Origin: Aegicerativicinus sediminis
Lineage (GTDB): Bacteria > Bacteroidota > Bacteroidia > Flavobacteriales > Flavobacteriaceae
Direction: 5' to 3'
DNA: 64,000 bases
Assembly: GCF_015476115.1 (NCBI RefSeq)
Contig: NZ_CP064295.1
Coordinates: forward strand, 2,412,001-2,476,000
Positions 25,546 to 34,025 of this stretch are shown piece after piece (the stretch's first letter is position 1; every line of letters starts with the position of its first letter). The position numbers and the translations under genes are program-made. Below the pieces are notes generated by a model. The model ran no database searches. It was not told where the DNA came from and was given only the letters and a program-made list of their open reading frames with translations.

Positions 25546-26529
25546 ATGAAAATTTCCAAATTTATTTTAATCCTTTGGTTTTTAATCTTTACCCTGGGAT
25601 GTAAAGAAGAGATAACAAATCAACGTCTTAATGGTCCTGTATTTGGTACTTCCTACTCTATTGTTTATGATAAAGAACAGAATTTTCAAAAAGAAATAGA
25701 TAGCTTATTAGAAGTTATAAATGCTTCTATGAGTACTTATCGGGATAATTCCATTATATCTGAAATTAATAAAAGTAACGGGGGGGATGTTGATGAGCAT
25801 TTTATGGAAGTATTCAATGTTTCAAAAAATATTTACAATCAGACAGAAGGTGTTTTCGATCCAACTATAGGTATTCTGGTAAATGCATGGAATTTTGGTC
25901 CAGAAGGTGGAATACAAGCCGTTGACAGTTCCCTGATAGATAGTTTGAAACCTTTTGTTGGTTTGGATAAAGTTGTATTGAAGGGACAAAAATTAACCAA
26001 ACCATTAAAAACATTTATTGATTTTAATGCTATTGCAAAAGGATATGCAGTAGATGTCGTTGGAGAATTCCTTGAGTCCAAAAACAGTTTCAACTACTTA
26101 GTTGAAATTGGTGGTGAAATTAGGGTAAGAGGAGAAAATAAAGAATCGAACAAGCCATGGAAGGTAGGGGTAGAGGAGCCACATTTTGATGGTTCTCGTT
26201 CTATTTTGAAAGCAATTACATTAAAAGATGCAAGCATGGCCACCTCTGGTACCTATAGAAAATTTAAGGTAGATTCTCTAGGAAACCGTTATTCGCATAT
26301 TATAGATCCAGATTCTGGGTATCCAAGTAACACCAATCTGTTGAGCATTTCTGTTATTGCTTCAAATTGTATGACTGCTGATGCTTATGCAACCGCTTTT
26401 AAAGCGATGGGGATTGAAAAAGTCAAGAGATTTTTGGAAGAGCACACAGAACTTAAAGCGTTTTTAATATTTGAAAATGCAAATAGGGAACTTGAGACTC
26501 TCTCGATTAATGAATTTCCTGTTAAATAA
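25546..26529 (+). CDS. apbE: FAD:protein FMN transferase ApbE
   Basis: This 327-aa lipoprotein has the signal LILWFLIFTLGCKEE (Cys19) and so lies on the outer face of the inner membrane or in the outer membrane. It matches the ApbE family: NGPVFGTSYSIVYD, FDPTIGILVNAWNFGP, the DFNAIAKGYAVDVVGEF segment, VEIGGEIRVRG, and the C-terminal HIIDPDSGYPS, MTADAYATAFKAMG for Mg2+/FAD binding. It transfers FMN from FAD onto Thr in NqrB and NqrC. Its position one gene after nqrF agrees with that role. It is directly abutted by the convergent methyltransferase gene, with no intergenic bases. Confidence 0.93.
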   Translation: MKISKFILILWFLIFTLGCKEEITNQRLNGPVFGTSYSIVYDKEQNFQKEIDSLLEVINASMSTYRDNSIISEINKSNGGDVDEHFMEVFNVSKNIYNQTEGVFDPTIGILVNAWNFGPEGGIQAVDSSLIDSLKPFVGLDKVVLKGQKLTKPLKTFIDFNAIAKGYAVDVVGEFLESKNSFNYLVEIGGEIRVRGENKESNKPWKVGVEEPHFDGSRSILKAITLKDASMATSGTYRKFKVDSLGNRYSHIIDPDSGYPSNTNLLSISVIASNCMTADAYATAFKAMGIEKVKRFLEEHTELKAFLIFENANRELETLSINEFPVK

Positions 26530-27294
26530 CTATTTATAAACAACAGGAATAATTTCACCTTTGTTTAGACAATACCGTTCAATTTGTTCATCCGTTAACT
26601 TCTTGGTATAGTCTGCTTGGACGACTTTAAAACCAGTATTTTCTAGGCGCTCGAAAAAGTCTTTGCCATAAACACGAACATGGTCGTATTGTCCGAAGGC
26701 TTCTTTGCGGTCCTTTTTAGTAGTAATGGATGGATCTTCATATGTAGTTTCGCGTTCAACCTCATAAGGTACCTGAAGAATACCCATTCCTCCTAGTTTC
26801 ATGACCCTATATAACTCATTCATTGCGCGTCTATCATCTTCAATATGTTCAAGAACATGATTACAAATAATTAAATCAAAAGAGTCATTTGGAAATGGAA
26901 GATTGCAGATATCGGCCTTTACGTCAGCAATTGGCGATTCAATATCGGTTGTTGTATAATCTAAATTTTCCATTGCCTTAAATCGTTCGAAAAAAGCTTG
27001 TTCAGGTGCAAAATGAAGAACTTTTTTATTCGCAGTGAAAAAATCAGTTTCATTTTTCAAATATAACCACAGAAGACGATGTCTTTCTAGAGATAAAGTG
27101 CTTGGAGATAAAGCATTCTCACGAATATTTTCATACCCATAGGGAAGAAATTCTCTGAAAGATTTTCCATCTATAGGATCAGTGTATTTGTCTCCCTTAA
27201 GATAAATGGCTAAAAGTGGACGTACAGCCAAACTAGACCTAATAAGGTACTTTCTTGGTATGCGATTTAGGGCGGTTTTAAAAAGTTGTTTCAA
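26530..27294 (-). CDS. Class I SAM-dependent methyltransferase (type 11)
   Basis: This 254-aa protein has a methyltransferase domain at about residues 90-190. The motif I region is KVLHFAPEQAFFERF, which is atypical for the usual GxGxG, followed by DICNLPFPNDSFDLIICNHVLEHIEDDRRAMNELYRVMKLGG, which is the standard motif 4-6 region. The basic N-terminus (RIPRKYLIRSSLAVRP) and C-terminus may bind a substrate. No substrate is indicated. It is the last gene of a three-gene minus-strand operon (map-cupin-this), starting 5 bp after the cupin gene. Confidence 0.75.
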   Translation of the reverse strand: MKQLFKTALNRIPRKYLIRSSLAVRPLLAIYLKGDKYTDPIDGKSFREFLPYGYENIRENALSPSTLSLERHRLLWLYLKNETDFFTANKKVLHFAPEQAFFERFKAMENLDYTTTDIESPIADVKADICNLPFPNDSFDLIICNHVLEHIEDDRRAMNELYRVMKLGGMGILQVPYEVERETTYEDPSITTKKDRKEAFGQYDHVRVYGKDFFERLENTGFKVVQADYTKKLTDEQIERYCLNKGEIIPVVYK

Positions 27295-27299
27295 GGTTT

Positions 27300-27620
27300 C
27301 TATTTATAATCTTCTCTTGCTGGGCAAAATACATCGGAGAGTTTGCAGTTCGTAATTGCTTTTCCTCCGTGAGGCGCATGAGATGGAATTTTTACGATCA
27401 TACCAGGGGTATATATTTCTGTTTTTCCATCAACCGTCATTTGAAATTCCCCTTCGATGACTTGGGTGGTCTGTTCGTGTACATGTGAATGGATTGGTAT
27501 TTCGGCACCTGCCTCAACTTCCCAAAAGCCTAGTGTATAGGTGTCCATATGTATAAACCTCCCGTGGTATCCCTTTATAATTTCTTTAGGTTCAATATCT
27601 TTTAATACAATCTTTCCCAT
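27300..27620 (-). CDS. Small single-domain cupin protein
   Basis: This 106-aa protein is one conserved cupin_2 barrel. The metal-binding motif is IPIHSHVHEQTTQVIEGEF in strand C-D and the second motif is VKIPSHAPHGG, giving the usual His/His/Glu/His set. Small cupins bind Mn, Fe or Zn and often have dioxygenase, isomerase or storage roles, and none can be chosen here. Its start codon overlaps the map stop by one base (TAATG) and the methyltransferase follows 5 bp later. Confidence 0.8.
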   Translation of the reverse strand: MGKIVLKDIEPKEIIKGYHGRFIHMDTYTLGFWEVEAGAEIPIHSHVHEQTTQVIEGEFQMTVDGKTEIYTPGMIVKIPSHAPHGGKAITNCKLSDVFCPAREDYK

Positions 27621-28438
27621 TATAGAACTAATAAATTTTTTCTAAATGCGTCTTCCTCATCACTTTCAATTCCTAGGGCTTCATATATATAAGCGAAGGT
27701 GGATAATAATTCAGGTTTTCCATCAACTAAGGCAACGTCATGCTCAAAATGAGCACTAGGCATATTGTCTCGTGTGGTAATCGTCCAACCATCTCGATGG
27801 TGTTTAATTCTATGGGTGCCCATATTTATCATCGGTTCTATGGCCACAACCATTCCGTCAACAAATTTCTTTCCCCGACCTCTTTTTCCGTAATTCGGCA
27901 TTTCAGGATCCTCATGCATTTTTCGCCCCAAACCATGTCCGACTAATTCCCGAACTACACCATACCCAAAAGATTCGCAATAGTTTTGAATGGCAAAACC
28001 TACGTCTCCCACTCGATTACCTAACTTAAATTCTTTAATACCTAAGTAAAGGGATTTTTTGGTTACCTCTAAAAGTTGTTCAATTTCTTTACTTACCTCA
28101 CCCACTTTAAATGTATAAGCGTGGTCACCGTAAAATCCATTTTTCTTAGCACCGCAATCAATTGAAATAATATCACCTTCCTTCAGTGGATCTTTTGTAG
28201 GGAACCCATGTACCACCTGATCATTTGGACTCATACAAAGTGTATTTGGAAAATCGTACAAACCCAAAAAACCGGGCTCGGCTCCATGATCACGGATGAA
28301 ACTTTCCGCCATTTTATCTAGTTCTAAAGTGCTGACTCCAGGTTTTACTTCACTAGCAAGCATCCCCAAGGTCTTAGACACAATGAGGGCACTTTCACGC
28401 ATTAATTCAATTTCTTCAGCTGTCTTAACTTCAATCAT
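27620..28438 (-). CDS. map: Type I methionine aminopeptidase
   Basis: This 272-aa cytosolic peptidase removes the N-terminal methionine from new proteins. The five metal ligands of the pita-bread fold can be placed: Asp in ISIDCGAKKNG and DHAYTF, His in VGHGLGRKMHEDP, Glu in AIEPM and a Glu in FEHDVAL. RESALIVSKTLGMLASEVKPGVST is the standard N-terminal segment. It is the first gene of an operon with the cupin and methyltransferase. A good promoter lies 16 bp upstream. Confidence 0.93.
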   Translation of the reverse strand: MIEVKTAEEIELMRESALIVSKTLGMLASEVKPGVSTLELDKMAESFIRDHGAEPGFLGLYDFPNTLCMSPNDQVVHGFPTKDPLKEGDIISIDCGAKKNGFYGDHAYTFKVGEVSKEIEQLLEVTKKSLYLGIKEFKLGNRVGDVGFAIQNYCESFGYGVVRELVGHGLGRKMHEDPEMPNYGKRGRGKKFVDGMVVAIEPMINMGTHRIKHHRDGWTITTRDNMPSAHFEHDVALVDGKPELLSTFAYIYEALGIESDEEDAFRKNLLVL

Positions 28439-28454
28439 TACCTAAAAATATGGG

Positions 28455-28482
28455 CAAAGATACTTAAAATATCGCATGCCAA
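28455..28482 (-). promoter_or_regulatory. Promoter of the map operon
   Basis: Minus strand: TTG (28482-28480), 17 bp, TATCTTTG (28462-28455). Both match the Bacteroidota elements. The ATG is 16 bp further on. Confidence 0.6.
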
Positions 28483-28569
28483 AATATTGTATATTCAGGG
28501 GTTAATTGGACTGATAAACAAAATGAATTAATCCAATAAATTCATAAATTTTAATAAAAGTAAAAACCC

Positions 28570-29850
28570 ATGTATAAAGCGGTTTCTGCTGAAGAGGCAG
28601 TAAAAGTTATAAAGTCGAATGATAAAATTTATATACAAGCTGCGGCTGCGAACCCCCAAGTTTTACTGAGGGCAATGACGGCTAGACATGAAGAGCTGAG
28701 AAATGTAACTATTTGTCAATTACACACCGAAGGAGAAGCTTTATATGCTGATATAAAATACAAAGAAAGCTTTCATGTTAATTCTTTCTTTATTGGAAAG
28801 AATGTGAGGCATACCTTGAAAGCTGGTAACGGATCTTATACTCCTGTCTTTTTAAGTGAACTTCCTTTGTTGTTCAAAAGAAATATAATTGATATAGATG
28901 TAGCACTAATTCATGTTTCAATTCCTGATAGACATGGATATTGCTCATTGGGTGTTTCTGTTGAAGCAACTTTGGCAGCAATTGATAATGCTACATATGT
29001 AATTGCCCAAATTAACAAACAGATGCCACGAACTTTTGGAGCGGGAATTATTCATATTTCGGAGATCGATGCATTTGTTGAATGTGATGAGCCACTACCT
29101 GAGCATATAGTAGCCGAACCAAATGCCATTGAAAACAAAATTGCAGATTATGTTGCAGAACTTATTGAAGATGAGAGTACATTGCAAATGGGTATTGGGA
29201 ATATCCCAAATGCTGTACTTTCTAAATTGACCAATCATAAAAATTTAGGATTACATACCGAGATGTTTTCAGATGGGGTTATAGACCTTATTTTAAATGA
29301 TGTTATTAATGGCAATTATAAAGTGATTGATAGGGGGCGAGCGCTGGCTACATTTTTGTTCGGTTCCAAACGATTATATGATTATGTAAATGACAACCCA
29401 TATATAGATTTAAGATCTTCCAATTATGTGAATAACGTTTCAATAATTAAACAAAATCCTAAAATGGTGGCCATCAATTCTGCAATTGAAGTGGATGTTA
29501 CAGGTCAGGTATGCGCAGATTCTATTGGTAGTAATATGTATTCTGGAGTTGGTGGACAGATGGATTTTATTAGGGGAGCTTCTTTAAGTAAAGGCGGAAA
29601 AGCTATTATCGCTTTACCTTCGGTTACCCAAAAGGGTATAAGTAGAATTGTTCCCTTTTTAAAACAAGGGGCGGGGGTTGTAACTACTAGGGCACACATA
29701 CATTATGTGGTTACAGAATATGGTGTGGCTAATCTTTATGGCAAAACGTTGCAAGAACGAATTAAAGCCCTAATAAATATTGCACATCCCGATCATCGAG
29801 AGTTTATTGATAGAGAAAATTTCAGACTAGGAGGAAGAGGAATTATTTGA
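28570..29850 (+). CDS. Acetyl-CoA hydrolase/transferase family CoA-transferase
   Basis: This 426-aa enzyme belongs to the class I CoA-transferase superfamily, in the branch with acetyl-CoA hydrolase and 4-hydroxybutyrate CoA-transferase. The catalytic Glu231 is in LHTEMFSDGVIDL. GIGNIPNAVL and GGQMDFIRGASLSKGGKAIIALPS are the CoA-binding loops. The reaction is CoA transfer between acyl-CoA and a free acid such as acetate; the preferred partner cannot be read. It stands alone between divergent and convergent neighbours and overlaps the BT0820-type gene by 8 bp at its 3' end. Confidence 0.85.
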   Translation: MYKAVSAEEAVKVIKSNDKIYIQAAAANPQVLLRAMTARHEELRNVTICQLHTEGEALYADIKYKESFHVNSFFIGKNVRHTLKAGNGSYTPVFLSELPLLFKRNIIDIDVALIHVSIPDRHGYCSLGVSVEATLAAIDNATYVIAQINKQMPRTFGAGIIHISEIDAFVECDEPLPEHIVAEPNAIENKIADYVAELIEDESTLQMGIGNIPNAVLSKLTNHKNLGLHTEMFSDGVIDLILNDVINGNYKVIDRGRALATFLFGSKRLYDYVNDNPYIDLRSSNYVNNVSIIKQNPKMVAINSAIEVDVTGQVCADSIGSNMYSGVGGQMDFIRGASLSKGGKAIIALPSVTQKGISRIVPFLKQGAGVVTTRAHIHYVVTEYGVANLYGKTLQERIKALINIAHPDHREFIDRENFRLGGRGII

Positions 29851-30259
29851 AAAAGGAGAAGAAACCCTTCTTTTTCTTTTTTTCTAAATGTCCATAGCCT
29901 GGAGCATTTTTGGTAATTAATTGGTAGATTTCACCCCAACCTAATATTCCTCCAATATTTCGGTCGTCTATAAACAAATCTGCATGGATTTTTCGACTCC
30001 TACCATCTTCAACAGGTTCGTTAGGATAGCTTTGGTTTACAGCATAAAATGTTACACCATTGCTCTTGCAAAAATCTACAGCTTCCTGTAAGGATTGACC
30101 ATATCTGTAAGTCCATAAAATTAGTCGATGACCATCTTCTTGAAGACGTTTTAGAGTTTCAAAAGCAAAAATGCGAGGTTTGCCAATTTTGGGATAGGCA
30201 TCTTCAACTATAGTTCCATCGAAATCAACGGCAATGATCAGTCGGTTTTGGAGCGTCAT
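29843..30259 (-). CDS. BT0820-type HAD superfamily phosphatase
   Basis: This 138-aa minimal HAD fold protein has motif I VDFDGTIVEDAYP near residue 11, motif II around LILWTYRYG near residue 46 and motif III/IV in DLFIDDRNIGG near residue 95. It lacks a cap domain, like the BT0820 family of Bacteroidota. The natural substrate is unknown. The 3' end has a Lys-rich tail (EKKKKKGFFSFFK). It shares an 8-bp tail overlap with the CoA-transferase gene. A -7 box lies 17 bp upstream. Confidence 0.82.
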   Translation of the reverse strand: MTLQNRLIIAVDFDGTIVEDAYPKIGKPRIFAFETLKRLQEDGHRLILWTYRYGQSLQEAVDFCKSNGVTFYAVNQSYPNEPVEDGRSRKIHADLFIDDRNIGGILGWGEIYQLITKNAPGYGHLEKKKKKGFFSFFK

Positions 30260-30276
30260 ATACTTTTTGCTTAGCG

Positions 30277-30284
30277 CAAATTTA
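30277..30284 (-). promoter_or_regulatory. Candidate -7 promoter element for the HAD phosphatase gene
   Basis: TAAATTTG (minus strand) fits TAnnTTTG and ends 17 bp before the ATG. Confidence 0.45.
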
Positions 30285-30304
30285 CAATAAATTGTATAGT
30301 GGAC

Positions 30305-31825
30305 TTATTTGAGTAATGAAGTTCTTGTCATAGCTTCCGGTTGCTCTATTTCCATCAAATCCAATATGGTAGGTGCAATATCACCAAGTATTCCATCATT
30401 TATGTGTTGGGTTTCATTAGATACTAATATTACAGGAACAGGATTGGTAGTATGAGCCGTATTAGGGGTTCCGTCTGGGTTAATCATAGTGTCGCAGTTA
30501 CCGTGATCTGCAATAATTATTGTTACATAATCTTGTTCCAAGGCGGCTTCAATGACATCCTTAACACATGCATCTACAGCTTCACAAGCTTTTATTGCTG
30601 CCTCCATTACACCAGTATGGCCCACCATGTCTCCGTTGGCAAAATTTATACAAATAAACTCTTGTTTTCCCCTTTTAATTTCATCAACCAACGCATCTCT
30701 TAACTCATAGGCACTCATTTCTGGTTGAAGGTCGTAAGTTGCCACCTTGGGAGAATTTTTCATAATTCGGGATTCTCCAGAAAAAGGTTCCTCTTTTCCA
30801 CCTGAAAAGAAAAAAGTAACGTGAGGATATTTCTCTGTTTCAGCCATGCGTAGCTGGGTTTTTCCATTTTTTGAAAGAATTTCCCCTAGAGTATCATTTA
30901 AATTATCTTTCTCGTAAATAACATGCACTTTTTTAAAAGTGTCATCATACTTAGTCATTGTAACATAGTACAAATTTAAATGGTGCATATTGTACTCATG
31001 GAAATCTTTTTGTGACAGGACTTCAGTTAATTGTCGGCCACGATCTGTGCGGAAATTAAAAAATATTACAACATCGCCATCCTTTAATTGGGTTACGGGC
31101 AATTCGTTTTCATCAGTAACTACAATTGGTTTGATAAATTCGTCGGTGATATCTTCATTATAACTCTCCTGAATGGCATCAGTTGCATTGTGGGTTTTCT
31201 TTCCAACTCCATTAACGATAGCGTCATATGAAAGTTTTACTCTTTCCCATCTTTTGTCTCTGTCCATTGCATAGTAACGACCAATTACCGTTGCCAATTT
31301 TGTGGGTGTGTCCTTAATATGTTCTTCCAAGGAGGTTACAAAACCGAAACCTGACTTGGGATCAACATCTCTTCCATCTGTAAAGGCATGTACATAATTT
31401 TTTTGGACCCCTGCTTCATTTAGGACATCGATAAGACCAAATAAATGATTAATATGAGAGTGTACGCCTCCATCACTCAATAACCCCATTAAATGAACAG
31501 ACTTATTATTTTTATTTGCATAATCTATGGCGTCTTTTAGAACTTTTTCATTCTGTAAAGTGTGGTTCTCAACAGCCATATTTATTTTTACTAGATCCTG
31601 ATAAACAATTCTACCCGCCCCAAGATTCATGTGGCCGACCTCACTGTTTCCCATTTGTCCTTCTGGCAAACCGACATTTAACCCATCTGTACGAAGGGTA
31701 GCGTTTGGATATTTATGGTAAAGGCCATCTATAAATGGTGTATATGCCTTGTCTATTGCTGAAACCTTAGGATCTGGAGAAATTCCCCAACCATCCAAGA
31801 TCATTAAAATTACTTTCTTACTCAT
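30305..31825 (-). CDS. gpmI: 2,3-bisphosphoglycerate-independent phosphoglycerate mutase
   Basis: This 506-aa enzyme is of the alkaline-phosphatase superfamily type. The nucleophile Ser61 is in MGNSEVGHMNLG, the first metal Asp11 in LDGWG, and the other metal residues are in ADHGNCD and FRTDRGRQL. It interconverts 3- and 2-phosphoglycerate in glycolysis without a bisphosphate cofactor and needs Mn2+. It is 45 bp upstream of the HAD gene. A -7 box TATCTTTG lies 20 bp upstream of the ATG. Confidence 0.95.
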   Translation of the reverse strand: MSKKVILMILDGWGISPDPKVSAIDKAYTPFIDGLYHKYPNATLRTDGLNVGLPEGQMGNSEVGHMNLGAGRIVYQDLVKINMAVENHTLQNEKVLKDAIDYANKNNKSVHLMGLLSDGGVHSHINHLFGLIDVLNEAGVQKNYVHAFTDGRDVDPKSGFGFVTSLEEHIKDTPTKLATVIGRYYAMDRDKRWERVKLSYDAIVNGVGKKTHNATDAIQESYNEDITDEFIKPIVVTDENELPVTQLKDGDVVIFFNFRTDRGRQLTEVLSQKDFHEYNMHHLNLYYVTMTKYDDTFKKVHVIYEKDNLNDTLGEILSKNGKTQLRMAETEKYPHVTFFFSGGKEEPFSGESRIMKNSPKVATYDLQPEMSAYELRDALVDEIKRGKQEFICINFANGDMVGHTGVMEAAIKACEAVDACVKDVIEAALEQDYVTIIIADHGNCDTMINPDGTPNTAHTTNPVPVILVSNETQHINDGILGDIAPTILDLMEIEQPEAMTRTSLLK

Positions 31826-31845
31826 GGCTTATATTTTGAGAGTTC

Positions 31846-31853
31846 CAAAGATA
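31846..31853 (-). promoter_or_regulatory. Candidate -7 promoter element for gpmI
   Basis: TATCTTTG (minus strand) fits TAnnTTTG and ends 20 bp before the gpmI ATG. Confidence 0.5.
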
Positions 31854-31980
31854 CGTCTTATATAAAATTATAAGAAAGCGTAGTCCTTGAAATATTCAAG
31901 TTTTAATAAAAAAGTAAGTTCTGGGATTACTGTAACAAAAGAGTAATTAAACCGTCTTTATTTTGAATGCATTCAAAGTA

Positions 31981-32001
31981 ACCATAGCTGGTAACTATGG
32001 T
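31981..32001. repeat. 7-bp inverted repeat between gpmI and the M48 gene
   Basis: ACCATAG and CTATGGT are perfect inverted copies with a 7-bp spacer. There is no T-run on either side, so it does not look like a terminator and may be an operator or secondary structure. Confidence 0.3.
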
Positions 32002-32016
32002 GATTGGTTAGGAAAG

Positions 32017-32042
32017 AAAAACACTCTTTTTAGAGTGTTTTT
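32017..32042 (-). terminator. Terminator overlapping the stop codon of the M48 peptidase gene
   Basis: AAAAACACTCT/AGAGTGTTTTT (11-bp stem) with a 4-nt loop spans 32017-32042. The TAA stop of the gene (32030-32032) lies inside the loop and one arm. In the minus direction the stem ends in GTGTTTTT, suiting rho-independent termination. Confidence 0.65.
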
Positions 32043-32800
32043 CTGTATTTTTCAATGGATTCTCTAATACGTTCAATCCTATTATCCGGGTCTGGGTGTG
32101 TGCTCTGAAATTCTGGAACCCTATTCGGGCCGGCAGCCCTTTTCAAAACTTCCATTACTTGAATCATTTGCTCTGGATTATAACCCGCTTTCATCATAAA
32201 TTTTATACCTAGGTCATCACTTTCTAGTTCATCGCCACGACCATTTTTCAATAAGGTTGTTTGTCCAATACCTGCCACAACATTCCCCATATCAGCACCA
32301 ACTTGTGCACCTGTGCTTACTGTTTGCCAAAATTGAGTTTCTGCCACTCTTTCCGCAGAGTGTCGCCCCAAGACATGGCCGATTTCATGCCCTAAGACTC
32401 CTGCTAATTGGTCTTCAGTTTCAAGTTGTTTAAATAATCCGTAAGTAATAAATACCTGTCCTCCGGGTAAAGCAAAGGCATTTACAGTTTCAGGATCTCG
32501 TAATAAATGGAATTCATACCGATATGGTGTTTCATGGGCAATCGAACTTTGGACTAGTTTATTTCCTACATTGTCTACCATTGCTTGATAGTTTTCATCT
32601 GGATGTAAACCTCCATATTGTTGAGCCATCTCTGGGGCCGTCTGAATTCCAAGTGCAATTTCTTGTTCGGGAGTCATTCCAATAGCTTGCTCCCTTCCGG
32701 TATAAGGATTGGTTTCTGTATTGCTGCATTTTTGAAAATATGCAAATGCTACAATAGCTAACCCTAATAATAGTCTTATAGCTAATTTACTGTTTCTCAT
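32030..32800 (-). CDS. M48 family zinc metallopeptidase
   Basis: This 256-aa exported protease has a hydrophobic N-terminal segment (residues 7-22, AIRLLLGLAIVAFAYF) that is a signal peptide or membrane anchor. The zinc motif HExxH is His138-Glu139-x2-His142 in VLGHEIGHVLGRHSAE, and the third ligand Glu is in GDELESDDLGIKFM. It belongs to the Loi/BepA-like M48C peptidases that work in envelope quality control. It lies in the same direction as the M15 and S51 peptidase genes and follows the M15 gene by 25 bp. The sequence FQKCS carries a Cys but is not a clean lipobox. Confidence 0.85.
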   Translation of the reverse strand: MRNSKLAIRLLLGLAIVAFAYFQKCSNTETNPYTGREQAIGMTPEQEIALGIQTAPEMAQQYGGLHPDENYQAMVDNVGNKLVQSSIAHETPYRYEFHLLRDPETVNAFALPGGQVFITYGLFKQLETEDQLAGVLGHEIGHVLGRHSAERVAETQFWQTVSTGAQVGADMGNVVAGIGQTTLLKNGRGDELESDDLGIKFMMKAGYNPEQMIQVMEVLKRAAGPNRVPEFQSTHPDPDNRIERIRESIEKYRKTL

Positions 32801-32825
32801 ATTCTTAACTTGGATAAAATTAAAT

Positions 32826-33563
32826 TTACAAAAGTTCGGGGTTAATGTTTAAAATATTTTCTGTGTAATATGTGTTCAAAAATTCTTTGGTAATATAAGA
32901 TCCACCATCTAAATCATCGGTTACAATATTGTTAATGATTTCCTGATTTTTATAAGCTTGTAAATACTTTTTTGAGAGAGGTTTATAGCTATAATGCCAA
33001 GGTTCATATTTAAATCCTTTTCTGTCTGGATTATTAGTGTAAACTAAATAAAACCCATATTTATTTGCATTTTTAATTAACCAATTTTTTAGTTTGGAAA
33101 AGGGACCATTAGGTTCAAAATGTTCGGGGCTTAAAACGTTTTTTGGTTGTGGAACACTCCCATCTATTATGTCTATATCTGTACCCCAATGATGACGAGA
33201 TGTGCCTGGAATAGTAGAATATTCAATTATTTTCTGAATGCTTTCTAGTGGGCTCAATCCAGAATTGGTATAACTTTTATATTTCCTATTCCAAATATTT
33301 TTTTGATGGTCATAACTGCGATAGGCTGAAACCACCATAATTTCTATTCCCTCATTTTTGGCGGCTGTTTGCATATTTAGAAATGCATTATAGGCATCTT
33401 CTCGTAAACGTATATTATCGTTTTTGAATTTTAGTTCAGCCTTTCCCATTAAATCGGTTGCGGTAATGTCTTCCTTACTATTGTTAGATAATAGACTAGT
33501 TGGATTTATATAAAGAAAGGGGACTGCACAGGCAGTATTACTTAAAAAAGTTCTCCTTTTCAT
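32826..33563 (-). CDS. M15 family D-Ala-D-Ala carboxypeptidase-like protein (VanY type)
   Basis: This 245-aa protein has an export signal (MKRRTFLSNTACAVPFLYINP); the twin Arg suggests it might use the Tat route, although the flanking residues are weak. The catalytic zinc motif SRHHWGTDIDI (SxHxxGxAxD) is present near residue 122, and the third His in EPWHYSYKPL near residue 189. VanY-like enzymes trim D-Ala from peptidoglycan stem peptides. The stop of the GNAT gene overlaps its start (ATGA), showing translational coupling in a run of peptidases. Confidence 0.8.
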   Translation of the reverse strand: MKRRTFLSNTACAVPFLYINPTSLLSNNSKEDITATDLMGKAELKFKNDNIRLREDAYNAFLNMQTAAKNEGIEIMVVSAYRSYDHQKNIWNRKYKSYTNSGLSPLESIQKIIEYSTIPGTSRHHWGTDIDIIDGSVPQPKNVLSPEHFEPNGPFSKLKNWLIKNANKYGFYLVYTNNPDRKGFKYEPWHYSYKPLSKKYLQAYKNQEIINNIVTDDLDGGSYITKEFLNTYYTENILNINPELL

Positions 33564-34015
33564 AAAGATTTTATCATTAGATAATGAATCCCGATTGGAT
33601 CAATATTAAATGGTTCTCCTATTAATTGATACCCTAATTTTAAATAAAAGTTTTTCGCACGCTCTCTTGCATTTAACCAAATGAAAGGTAGCTTATACTT
33701 TTCATTGAGAAGGTTTTCTCCAAAATTGACAAGTTCCTCACCATAACCTTTACCTTGGTAGGGTTCTAAGATAGCCATTCCTCTTAATTGAAATTGACCC
33801 ATTTCATCGAAGTTTGGATTGTTTTTATTCATTAGACTCATTACACCGATAAGTTGGTTTTTAAAATATGCTCCAATATGTAAAGTAGTTTCGTCATCAT
33901 CACCTTCCATGGCACAACTCTCTAAGGAGCGACCTTTTCTTAAAACAGGATGTCTAACCAAATATGTTTCTTTTGGTTCTATAAGTCTGAAGCTGAGCGC
34001 CGAGTCTTTGCCCAT
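33560..34015 (-). CDS. GNAT family N-acetyltransferase
   Basis: This 151-aa protein starts at MGKDSAL. The acetyl-CoA loop is LRGMAILEPYQGKGYGEELVNFGENLL (R/Q-x-x-G-x-G/A type), followed by FIWLNARERAKNFYLKLGYQLIGEPF, the usual motif B. The frame stays open for two more codons to a TTG at 34021, but the ATG is preferred. Substrate unknown; elongated relatives include ElaA-like enzymes. It overlaps the next gene by four bases and is 10 bp downstream of pepE. Confidence 0.8.
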   Translation of the reverse strand: MGKDSALSFRLIEPKETYLVRHPVLRKGRSLESCAMEGDDDETTLHIGAYFKNQLIGVMSLMNKNNPNFDEMGQFQLRGMAILEPYQGKGYGEELVNFGENLLNEKYKLPFIWLNARERAKNFYLKLGYQLIGEPFNIDPIGIHYLMIKSL

Positions 34016-34025
34016 AATCAAATGA

